Positions 43,492 to 50,989 of a DNA stretch of 64,000 nucleotides are shown piece after piece. The DNA lies in NCBI GenBank assembly GCA_902780455.1, contig CACZFO010000001.1:1-64000 (forward strand). Reading direction: 5' to 3'. Both the position numbers and the translations under genes were made by a program. The notes beneath the pieces were generated by a model. It was not told where the DNA came from. It saw nothing but the letters and a program-made list of their open reading frames with translations, and ran no database searches. This stretch comes from an uncultured Bacteroidia bacterium (GTDB lineage Bacteria; Bacteroidota; Bacteroidia; Bacteroidales; UBA932). Position 1 is the first letter of the stretch. Each line of letters begins with the position of its first letter.

Positions 43492-44445
43492 ATGACCAAG
43501 TACATAAATACAGGAAACAAAGACACGCGCTCAGGATTTGGAGAGGGACTGCTCGCCATAGGAAGGGAGTGCCAGGATGTGGTTGCATTAGCTGCAGACC
43601 TGAAAGGTTCTGTAAAGATGGACGGCTTTGCCAAGGAATTTCCCGACAGGTTCTTCCAGGCAGGCATCGCCGAGGCAAACATGATAAATGTTGCTGCAGG
43701 ATTGTCTCTGAACGGCAAGATTCCTTTTGTGGGAACTTTTGCCGCCTTTGCCACCGGCAGGGTTTACGACCAGGTCAGGATGGCTGTGGCCTATTCCGAA
43801 ACCAATGTCAAGATAGCCGCCTCGCATGCCGGCATAACACTTGGAGAAGACGGCGCCACCCATCAGATCCTGGAAGACATCGGGCTCATGAGGATGCTCC
43901 CCGGAATGAGCGTTGTGGTACCTTGTGATTTCAACCAGACAAAGAACGCAACCATAGTGGCCGCCAGGTTCAAGGGCCCTGTATATTTGAGGTTCGGAAG
44001 ACCTTCCGTTCCTAATTTCACCCCTGAAGACCAGGCTTTTGAGATAGGAAAGGCCTATAAGCTCAACGACGGAAAGGACGTTTCCATCTTTGCTACCGGC
44101 CACCTTGTCTGGGAAGCCCTGCTTGCTGCCGAAGAACTTGAAAAAGAGGGAATTGCCGCAGACGTGATAAATATTGCCACCATCAAGCCTCTCGACTATG
44201 ACACCGTAATGGAGTCCGTTAAAAAGACCGGATGCGTGGTAACCGCAGAGGAGCATTTCATCTTTGGAGGAATGGGTGAGATGATTGCCGGACTGCTGAG
44301 TTCCCACATGCCGGCACCTGTGGAGTTCGTAGCCATTGCTGACCGGTTCGGCCAGAGCGGAACACCTTCTGAACTGATGAAAGCCTACGGCCTGGATGCC
44401 GCCCACATAGTTTCAGCTGCAAGACGGGCTGTTGCAAGAAAGTAG
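43492..44445 (+). CDS. Transketolase, C-terminal subunit
   Basis: A 317-residue protein carrying the pyrimidine-binding and C-terminal domains (ALAADLKGSVK, FFQAGIAEANMINVAAGL, ASHAGITLGEDGATHQ with the histidines expected at the active site, and a C-terminal TKC domain with HFIFGGMGEM). It forms the active enzyme with the preceding subunit, from which it is 19 nt away. The sigma factor gene starts 9 nt after its stop, so the two probably share a message. Confidence 0.93.
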   Translation: MTKYINTGNKDTRSGFGEGLLAIGRECQDVVALAADLKGSVKMDGFAKEFPDRFFQAGIAEANMINVAAGLSLNGKIPFVGTFAAFATGRVYDQVRMAVAYSETNVKIAASHAGITLGEDGATHQILEDIGLMRMLPGMSVVVPCDFNQTKNATIVAARFKGPVYLRFGRPSVPNFTPEDQAFEIGKAYKLNDGKDVSIFATGHLVWEALLAAEELEKEGIAADVINIATIKPLDYDTVMESVKKTGCVVTAEEHFIFGGMGEMIAGLLSSHMPAPVEFVAIADRFGQSGTPSELMKAYGLDAAHIVSAARRAVARK

Positions 44446-44454
44446 GTCTGCTTT

Positions 44455-44997
44455 ATGACAGACAGGGAGATTCTGGAAATATACAAGTCTGAAGGCGGGA
44501 AGGACCAGGCGTTCAACCTGATCGTAAGAGAGTACTCACAGAGGTTGTACTGGCATCTGAGAGGACTTGTCTTTTCCCACGATGATGCCGACGACCTGCT
44601 CCAGAATACTTTCATGAAGGCATGGAACGCACTCCCGGGGTTCAGGGCTGAAAGCGGCCTGTACACCTGGCTTTACAGGATAGCCACGAACGAGGCTTTC
44701 ACCTTCCTGAAAAAAGAGAGGTTCAACAACAAGTTCTCCCTGACCCCTTATGAGACCAAGCTGGCTAACCGTATCGCCGATGATCCGTATTTCAGAGGCG
44801 ATACCATCCAGATGCTGCTTCAGCAGGAGGTTGCAAAACTGCCGGACAGGCAGCGTGCGATATTCTCCATGAGATACTTCCATGAAATGGAATATGCACA
44901 GATAGCAGAAATCCTGGACAGCAATCCGGATGCCGTCAAAGCATCCTACTCCCTGGCTTACAGAAAGATAGAGAAAAACCTAAAGGAATTGGGATAG
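44455..44997 (+). CDS. ECF-type RNA polymerase sigma factor
   Basis: A 180-residue sigma-70 family factor: region 2 from FNLIVREYSQRLYWHLRGLV through DDADDLLQNTFMKAWNALPGF and YTWLYRIATNEA, region 4 from LPDRQRAIFSMRYF to YAQIAEILDSNPDAVKASYS. No region 1 or 3. The next two genes encode a single-helix protein and a Spy-like periplasmic protein, so it likely drives an envelope stress response. Transcribed with the transketolase subunits. A 59-nt gap follows, containing a weak TACTTTG. Confidence 0.92.
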   Translation: MTDREILEIYKSEGGKDQAFNLIVREYSQRLYWHLRGLVFSHDDADDLLQNTFMKAWNALPGFRAESGLYTWLYRIATNEAFTFLKKERFNNKFSLTPYETKLANRIADDPYFRGDTIQMLLQQEVAKLPDRQRAIFSMRYFHEMEYAQIAEILDSNPDAVKASYSLAYRKIEKNLKELG

Positions 44998-45056
44998 TTT
45001 TGATTTTACTTTGGTAGGTGAATATCATCTAACTATCGGTGACACAAAAAAAAGAA

Positions 45057-45551
45057 ATGGAAAGGAACAAAGACATGGATATCCTTCAGAGAGCGGAAAT
45101 GAAAAAGATGCCATTTGCCGTTCCAGACGGATATTTTGAAAAGGTGGAAGAAAGGCTGAGGGAAAGAACCTTCCAGACCCGGCCTGACGGAAAATGGGGC
45201 TCTTGGAGAAGTGTCCTCAAGGCCGGTCTTGCACTTGCCGCATCGTTCCTGATCGTAGCCGGAATGGGTTGGGGAATAATGAAAATCACCAACCTCAGTC
45301 AGGATAAGATTGCCGCAAAAGAGCAGACCGGACTCACCGAAGAAGAAAACATGGTACTTGACAGCCTGGTAAACAGGTTCGGCGCCATCGAAGTGGCTGG
45401 CGTTTACCAAAACTCTCTCGCCGGCTATTATCCGGAAGAAGAGGCCGAAACCGCGCCTGGTGAAGAATACGAGGCCCTGGAGGAATATATCACGCTCATG
45501 GCGCCTTCCTATCCTGGTCTTATTGCAGAAGAATTGACAAACAACAGATAA
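45057..45551 (+). CDS. Single-helix membrane protein, putative anti-sigma factor
   Basis: A 164-residue protein. About 45 N-terminal cytoplasmic residues (MERNKDMDILQRAEMKKMPF) precede one membrane helix (LAASFLIVAGMGWGIMKI, about 60-77) and an acidic periplasmic tail of about 85 residues (PEEEAETAPGEEYEALEEY). It lacks the HxxxCxxC zinc motif of ZAS anti-sigmas, so the role rests on its position directly after an ECF sigma gene and on topology. The ATG at 45057 is preferred to a GTG at 45039. Confidence 0.65.
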   Translation: MERNKDMDILQRAEMKKMPFAVPDGYFEKVEERLRERTFQTRPDGKWGSWRSVLKAGLALAASFLIVAGMGWGIMKITNLSQDKIAAKEQTGLTEEENMVLDSLVNRFGAIEVAGVYQNSLAGYYPEEEAETAPGEEYEALEEYITLMAPSYPGLIAEELTNNR

Positions 45552-45563
45552 GTATAGAACATC

Positions 45564-46067
45564 ATGAAAAGATTGATCTTTTTGATTTTGGCTTTGGCTT
45601 TCTGCTCTGCTGGTTTTGCCCAGGACAACCAGAACAAGAACCGGCAGGACAAAAAAGAAAAGTTTGAACAGATGATGGCAGAAATACAGAGCCGCAAGAT
45701 AGCCTTCTTCACAAAGCACCTGAAACTTACAAGTGAAGAAGCAAAGGTTTTCTGGCCTGTATATGAAAAATGCGAGGCTGAGAGAAACGCTGCAAGAAAG
45801 GAAATCCGCAAAAGCGCATGGACCCTTCACAAAGCCGTGAAAGAAGGCAATGCTTCCGATGAAGAAATCCGCTCCATGGCAGATACCTATTATGAGAATC
45901 TTGACAGGGAAGCTTCTTTGCAGAAACTCCATTACTATGAATATCTGAAAGTGCTGCCTGTAAAGAAGGCCGCTATGGTAAGGATAGTGGAGGAAAGGTT
46001 CATGAACGAGCTTCTCTCCCAGTGGAGAAGGCAGCCGGGCCCAAAAGACAAGGACTATAAGAAATAA
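45564..46067 (+). CDS. Spy/CpxP-like periplasmic protein
   Basis: A 167-residue exported helical protein: signal peptide at residues 1-19 (LAFCSAGFAQ), then highly charged helices with an LTSEEAKVFWPVYEKCEAER segment resembling the LTxxQ motif family (Spy, CpxP, zinc resistance proteins). Such proteins bind unfolded proteins or report stress to a sensor. Third of the ECF trio, 12 nt after the anti-sigma candidate. Could be an effector or a feedback regulator. Confidence 0.7.
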   Translation: MKRLIFLILALAFCSAGFAQDNQNKNRQDKKEKFEQMMAEIQSRKIAFFTKHLKLTSEEAKVFWPVYEKCEAERNAARKEIRKSAWTLHKAVKEGNASDEEIRSMADTYYENLDREASLQKLHYYEYLKVLPVKKAAMVRIVEERFMNELLSQWRRQPGPKDKDYKK

Positions 46068-46068
46068 A

Positions 46069-46815
46069 TCAGAATTTGAGATAAAAGTCTCTTGTCAGAG
46101 CCTTGTACTCTTCAGTATATCCTGAATCGGAATCGAGTATGAAGAGGTCTTCGGAAACGGAGGCCTCTGTTTTTTCAGACGGGGTGGAAACATATTCCGC
46201 CATTATCCTTATGGGCATCGTATCGCCCCGCCTGGAATAAACCCTGCACATCCTTTTTCCTATAAACCCGTAACTTTCTGCAACGGCATTGAATGCCGCC
46301 TGCTCCTCCGGAGGAAGTATCAGCGACAGCACTCCTCCCTCTAAAAGCAACCGTCTGGAATTCCTTACAAGATCTTCGTATGGAAGCTTGTCTGTATGCC
46401 TGGCATTCCGCTTTGTTTCAGAAGGGTTCTTAAGGGAGTTGTTGAAGTACGGAGGATTGGAAACTATGATGTTGTACTTGTGGCCCGAATAGGCTGCAAA
46501 TGTACGGAAATCAGCATTGTAAACCAAAAGGTTCCTCTTCCATTGGGATGAGGAAAAATTCTTCTGCGCCTGAACGGAAGAAGAAGAGTCTATCTCTATC
46601 GCTTCAACCGAGAAATCAGAGCTGCCGGTTCCGGATATACGCTGTGCCGCCATGAGGGCCACAACTCCGGTGCCGGTTCCGACATCCAGGACGGATGGAT
46701 TGGCAAAAGGAAGAGAAAACCATGCACCAAGCAACACACCGTCCGTGTTCACCCTCATGGACACGTTGTCTTGGAAAACGGTAAACCGCTTGAATCTGAA
46801 ATAATTGTTCCCCAT
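46069..46815 (-). CDS. TrmN6-like tRNA adenine-37-N6 methyltransferase
   Basis: A 248-residue SAM enzyme. Motif I is VLDVGTGTGVVALMAAQR near residue 39 and the N6-adenine motif is VSNPPYFNNS (NPPY) near 117, followed by HTDKLPYEDLV. The opening FRFKRFTVFQDNVSMRVNTDGVLLG is typical of TrmN6/YfiC, which methylates A37 of tRNA1-Val in E. coli. Last gene of EF-G2-LolD-TrmN6, 10 nt after the ATPase gene; it ends 1 nt from the Spy-like gene. Confidence 0.9.
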   Translation of the reverse strand: MGNNYFRFKRFTVFQDNVSMRVNTDGVLLGAWFSLPFANPSVLDVGTGTGVVALMAAQRISGTGSSDFSVEAIEIDSSSSVQAQKNFSSSQWKRNLLVYNADFRTFAAYSGHKYNIIVSNPPYFNNSLKNPSETKRNARHTDKLPYEDLVRNSRRLLLEGGVLSLILPPEEQAAFNAVAESYGFIGKRMCRVYSRRGDTMPIRIMAEYVSTPSEKTEASVSEDLFILDSDSGYTEEYKALTRDFYLKF

Positions 46816-46825
46816 CCCGGAAACT

Positions 46826-47503
46826 TTAGATGAAAACCCCGTCTTTGAGAGTCAGAGAGCGGTCGCATCTGGAGGCCAGCTGCTCATCGTGGGTAACGAT
46901 GACTATCGTCTGGCCGTGATTGTCGCGCATCTTGAAGAAGAGGTCGTGAAGTTCCTGCTTTGTACGGCTGTCAAGATTTCCGCTCGGTTCGTCCGCAAAG
47001 ATTATCTTGGGCTGGTTGATCATGGCTCTTGCTATGGCCACTCTCTGCTGTTCTCCGCCGCTGAGTTCAGACGGCCGGCTTCCCTCTTTGCCCTTCAGTC
47101 CCAGTTCTTTCAGAAGTTCCTCGGCGCGGGTGCGTATCTGGCTGTCCGTAAGTCTTTGAGAGGAAGCTCCCTCATATCTCCCGATAAGTGCGGGAAGCAT
47201 GATGTTTTCAACAGCCGTAAATTCAGGAAGCAGGTGGTGGAACTGGAAGACGAAACCTATCTTCTGGTTACGGAAAGCGGAAAGTGCCTTGGCATCAAGT
47301 GAGAAAACATCCACTCCGTCTATCACTACGCTTCCGCTGTCGGGATACAGTATTGTGCCCAGTATCTGAAGAAGGGTCGTCTTTCCCGCACCGCTTGCTC
47401 CCACTATGCTGAGAACCTCCCCCTGGGAGGCATTAAAACTAAGGCCCTTGAGAACCTCGTGGGTCCCAAAGGCCTTGGTTATGTTATCTGAGCTGATAAT
47501 CAT
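46826..47503 (-). CDS. ABC transporter ATP-binding protein, LolD-like
   Basis: A 225-residue ATPase: Walker A GASGAGKTTLLQ, Q-loop FVFQFHHLLPEFTA, signature ELSGGEQQRVAIARA, Walker B IIFADEPSGNLDS and the H-loop VTHDEQL. The FQFHHLLPEF and GNLD features place it in the MacB/LolD group, which powers lipoprotein release or similar mechanotransmission. No permease is adjacent; the FtsX-type permease at 58173 is a candidate partner but not linked. Its start overlaps the EF-G2 stop by one nt. Confidence 0.88.
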   Translation of the reverse strand: MIISSDNITKAFGTHEVLKGLSFNASQGEVLSIVGASGAGKTTLLQILGTILYPDSGSVVIDGVDVFSLDAKALSAFRNQKIGFVFQFHHLLPEFTAVENIMLPALIGRYEGASSQRLTDSQIRTRAEELLKELGLKGKEGSRPSELSGGEQQRVAIARAMINQPKIIFADEPSGNLDSRTKQELHDLFFKMRDNHGQTIVIVTHDEQLASRCDRSLTLKDGVFI

Positions 47504-49653
47504 TATTCATCCTTTTCGCTCTCTTCGTAAGCCTTAAGCAGCTTCTCCTGTACGTCTGCAGGAACCTGCTGATATTCAGCAAATTTCTGGGAGAAGGTAG
47601 CGCGGCCTGAAGTCAGGGAGCTGAGTGTAGTTGAATATCTGTAAAGCTCAGCCAGAGGGATCCTGGCCTTGAGTACCTCAAAGCCGTTCTCGCTCTGCAT
47701 ACCCTCGATGAGGGCACGGCGGTTCTGAAGGTCGCTCATTACGTCACCCATGCAGTCAGACGGAACCATTACCTCTATGTTGTAGATAGGCTCCATGATC
47801 TTAGGACCAGCCTTCTTGAATGCTTCCTTGAACGCATTGCGGGCAGCAAGCTTGAATGAAAGCTCGTTGGAATCTACCGGGTGCATCTTTCCGTCGTAAA
47901 CATAAACGCGGATGTCACGGGCATAAGAACCGGTAAGAGGACCCTCGGTCATCTTCTCCATGATACCCTTGAGGATTGCAGGCATGAAACGTGCATCGAT
48001 TGCACCACCCACAACGCAGTTGTAGTACTCGAGCTTTCCGCCCCATTCCAGAGGATATTCTTCCTTGCTCTTTACGTTGAGAATCATCTCCTGGTTGTTG
48101 ACCTTGAACTTGTTGTTCTCAGGCTTGCCCTCGTAGTAAGGCTCTATAAGCAGGTGAACCTCACCGAACTGGCCGGCACCACCTGACTGCTTCTTATGTC
48201 TGTAGTCTGCAGTTGCAACCTTGGTAATTGTCTCGCGATAAGGAATCTTAGGAGCCATGAGCTCTATCTCGAGCTTGTCCACGTTGTTGATCTTCCACTT
48301 GAGGATGTTGATATGATGCTCGCCCTGTCCTGAAAGGATGGTCTGCTTGAGTTCCTTTGAATATTCAACGACGATGGTAGGATCCTCTGCGGAAGCGCGG
48401 TTGAGGATTTCGCCGAGTTTCTCCTCATCCTTCTCCTCCTTTGCCTTGATGGCTGTACGGAACTTAGGATCAGGGAATTTTGTAGGAGCAAATACAACAT
48501 CGGTTCCTGAGCAGAGGGTCTGTCCGGCCCTTACGCTCTTGAGTTTTACGGTACATCCGATGTCTCCGGCCTTCATTTCGGAAACCTTCTCCCTCTTCTT
48601 TCCTGCTGCGGCATAGATGATGGAAACTCTCTCCTTGTCTCCTGTTTCAGGATTTACAAGGTCCATACCCTCCTTGAGGGTTCCGCTCATTACCTTGAAA
48701 TAAGCAACGTCTCCAAGGTGCTGCTCCAATGCGGTCTTGTAGAAATACAGTGCGGTAGGACCGTTGGAATCAACCTTCATGCTGCCGCCTTCCTTGAGCT
48801 CGTTCTCGTGCTCGCCAGGGTTAGGAAGCGTATTGATTACAAACTCCATGAGCCTCTTTACGCCGATGTCCTTCTTTGCAGAAAGGCAGAATACAGGGAA
48901 TATCTCGTCCTGGAGCATTCCTGCCCTCAGGCCGGAACGAACCTCGTCCTCTGAAAGGGAACCCTTGTCAAAGAAAGTCTCCATGAGCTGTTCGTCATTC
49001 TCTGCTGCCTTCTCAATGAGCTGCTGCTGAAGGTCTTCAGCTTCTGCCATCAGGTCTGCAGGTATGTCAAGTTCCTCGCGTGTGCCGTTCTCGTCCTTGA
49101 AGCGGTACATCTTCATCTTGAGGACGTCTACGAATGCATTGAAGTCTGCGCCTACAGAAACAGGGAACTGTACGAGAACTATCTTGCCGCCGTAAACGTT
49201 CTTGAGGCTGTCTATTGCCTGATGCCAGTCTGCCTTGTCGCTGTCGAGCTGGTTTACGGCAACTACTATAGGCTTGCCGGCCTTCTGTGCCTGGCGGATG
49301 AAAAGCTCGGTTCCAACCTCAACGCCCTGAGATGCGTTTACCAGGACCATTCCGCTGTCGCAAACTGAGAATGCTGAATAAACTCCTCCAACGAAGTCAT
49401 CTGAACCCGGAGTGTCTATGATGTTGAATTTAGTGTCGTTATACTCTGTGTAAAGGAGTGTTGAATAAATGGATCTCTGGTAGATCTGCTCTATCTCGGT
49501 GTTATCGCTCATTGTATTCTTGCCCTCGATAGAGCCACGGCGGTCTATGACCTTGCCTTCGAACATCATACTTTCTGCAAGGGTAGTCTTGCCCGATTTA
49601 GGGCTACCCAGCAGAACGACATTCCTCACGTTTTTGGTTTCGTATGTCTTCAT
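47503..49653 (-). CDS. Elongation factor G paralogue lacking GTPase residues (EF-G2 type)
   Basis: A 716-residue protein with full EF-G domain order (G, II, III, IV, V) but altered GTPase motifs. The P-loop is GSPKSGKT (16-23), yet switch I RGITI is replaced by RSIYS (60-64), and switch II DTPGH is DTPGS (80-84), so the catalytic histidine is a serine; NQLD (134-137) replaces NKxD. Domain IV (GGAIDARFMPAILKG, SYARDIRVYVYDG) is intact. This matches the Bacteroides EF-G2 paralogue that, as I recall, supports translocation without GTP hydrolysis and aids gut colonisation under carbon limitation. No other fusA is in this window. Heads the operon with LolD-like and TrmN6. Confidence 0.92.
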   Translation of the reverse strand: MKTYETKNVRNVVLLGSPKSGKTTLAESMMFEGKVIDRRGSIEGKNTMSDNTEIEQIYQRSIYSTLLYTEYNDTKFNIIDTPGSDDFVGGVYSAFSVCDSGMVLVNASQGVEVGTELFIRQAQKAGKPIVVAVNQLDSDKADWHQAIDSLKNVYGGKIVLVQFPVSVGADFNAFVDVLKMKMYRFKDENGTREELDIPADLMAEAEDLQQQLIEKAAENDEQLMETFFDKGSLSEDEVRSGLRAGMLQDEIFPVFCLSAKKDIGVKRLMEFVINTLPNPGEHENELKEGGSMKVDSNGPTALYFYKTALEQHLGDVAYFKVMSGTLKEGMDLVNPETGDKERVSIIYAAAGKKREKVSEMKAGDIGCTVKLKSVRAGQTLCSGTDVVFAPTKFPDPKFRTAIKAKEEKDEEKLGEILNRASAEDPTIVVEYSKELKQTILSGQGEHHINILKWKINNVDKLEIELMAPKIPYRETITKVATADYRHKKQSGGAGQFGEVHLLIEPYYEGKPENNKFKVNNQEMILNVKSKEEYPLEWGGKLEYYNCVVGGAIDARFMPAILKGIMEKMTEGPLTGSYARDIRVYVYDGKMHPVDSNELSFKLAARNAFKEAFKKAGPKIMEPIYNIEVMVPSDCMGDVMSDLQNRRALIEGMQSENGFEVLKARIPLAELYRYSTTLSSLTSGRATFSQKFAEYQQVPADVQEKLLKAYEESEKDE

Positions 49654-49692
49654 TGTTATAGATTTTGATTGCTTATTTCAAATTCAGGATGC

Positions 49693-49700
49693 CAAATATA
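49693..49700 (-). promoter_or_regulatory. Bacteroidota -7 box for the EF-G2 operon
   Basis: Minus strand TATATTTG, 39 nt before the ATG at 49653, in a 67-nt gap behind the co-directional glycerate kinase gene. Confidence 0.5.
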
Positions 49701-49720
49701 GGAAAAAAAACGCCCTCTTC

Positions 49721-50935
49721 CTATAGAATGGAGTCCATTTCCATTGCAGCACAGTAAGAAAGTTGCCTGAGCAGCGGATATTCCCTTTTCATCCTTGCCT
49801 TCATGTCGGGTTCAATATCTGCAAGCTGATAAAGACCGACTTTGGCACCGCCGCTCGAAAGAGCCAGCTCTGCAGGATCCAGCGTACCCCTTCCGCAGAA
49901 CAGCCAAAGACGTTTGTCTGCAACGTTACCACACTTTCTCATGCTGGCGCACACACCTCCGACAACCTTTCCCCTCAGGCTCTGGGAATCTATGCTGCCC
50001 TCTCCGCTTATGACAAGATCAGCCTCGGCGATGGCGGCATCCAAACCCTGCAACCTGCTGCCGAAGAACTCAAAACCGCTCACCGAACCGGCTCCCAGAA
50101 AATGCAGGAATGCGAAGCCCATGCCTCCGGCCGTTCCCGCTCCTGCCAGCAGTGACGCTTCAAACGCATCGCTTCTGGAAAAAGACGTCCTGCCGCATCT
50201 GGAAAGGAAATCACGGGAATCCCTGTCGAGCCTCTCCACCATCTCAGGATCTGCTCCCTTCTGGGGAGAATACATGTAAGCCGCTCCGGACGGGCCGCAA
50301 AGCGGACTGTCCACGTCGTTGATTATGATGAATCTTGCCGAGCGCATCTTTTCCAGCAAGGCCCCGTCTTCCGGTTCCAGGACAGGACCTGCAAGATGAA
50401 GGTTGCCGCCGGTGGCCTTGACTCCATCTGGAAGCCCCACAGTAAAACCAAGCCCCTGCAACATTCCGCAGCCACAGTCGTTGGAAGAAGATCCTCCGAC
50501 GCCTATGTAGATGGTCCGGGCGCCTTTCTCCAGGGCATCCCTAACCAGTTGCCCCACTCCAAAAGTCGTGGTGTTCAGCGGATTGCGTTTCTCTTCCGGA
50601 ACCATGGCCAGGCCGCATGCCTTGGCGCACTCCACAAAGGCTGCGGGCTTTCCGTCCACCATGCCGCCGAGCATGTAGTAAGACGGCACGTTGTTACCCA
50701 GCGGCCCGCACACTTCCATGTCTATCTTCCTTGCTCCGGTCAGGCGTCCGAAAAGGTCTGCACTACCGTCTCCGCCGTCTGCCATCTCAACCGTCTTGAA
50801 ATTTACCGGATAGGAAAAATAGTCCGTCAGCCCCTCCTTTATGGCGGCGGCCACTGAAGAAGAATCCAGCCCGCCCTTGAACTTGTCCGGACAAATGACC
50901 GCCCTGCGTATCTTGATTTTGTTTTGTAGTGCCAT
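49721..50935 (-). CDS. Glycerate kinase, type I
   Basis: A 404-residue enzyme of the GlxK/GarK family: VICPDKFKGGLDS near the start, MADGGDGSADLF, GVGGSSSNDCGCGMLQGLGF and SGEGSIDSQSLRGKVVGGV. It phosphorylates glycerate, feeding lower glycolysis. The ATG at 50935 lies 54 nt from the divergent S46 gene. Its upstream strand shows TATCTTG, one base short of the -7 consensus. It is about 20 residues longer than E. coli GarK because of a short N-terminal extension and an internal loop. Confidence 0.9.
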   Translation of the reverse strand: MALQNKIKIRRAVICPDKFKGGLDSSSVAAAIKEGLTDYFSYPVNFKTVEMADGGDGSADLFGRLTGARKIDMEVCGPLGNNVPSYYMLGGMVDGKPAAFVECAKACGLAMVPEEKRNPLNTTTFGVGQLVRDALEKGARTIYIGVGGSSSNDCGCGMLQGLGFTVGLPDGVKATGGNLHLAGPVLEPEDGALLEKMRSARFIIINDVDSPLCGPSGAAYMYSPQKGADPEMVERLDRDSRDFLSRCGRTSFSRSDAFEASLLAGAGTAGGMGFAFLHFLGAGSVSGFEFFGSRLQGLDAAIAEADLVISGEGSIDSQSLRGKVVGGVCASMRKCGNVADKRLWLFCGRGTLDPAELALSSGGAKVGLYQLADIEPDMKARMKREYPLLRQLSYCAAMEMDSIL

Positions 50936-50989
50936 TTTGATTATTTTTACAAGCGCAAGATAATGAAATAAACACCAAAATAATTCAAT

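Noticed and set aside
43588..44406. 272-codon frame antisense to the transketolase C-subunit
   Set aside because: Gly/Cys/His-rich reverse-frame shadow of a strongly conserved enzyme.
44998..45056. Separate promoter for the anti-sigma candidate in the 59-nt gap
   Set aside because: Only TACTTTG, one base short of the -7 box, is present; too weak to call.
45033..45932. 299-codon minus-strand frame over the anti-sigma and Spy-like genes
   Set aside because: Phe/His/Cys-rich shadow of two plausible plus-strand genes; no motif.
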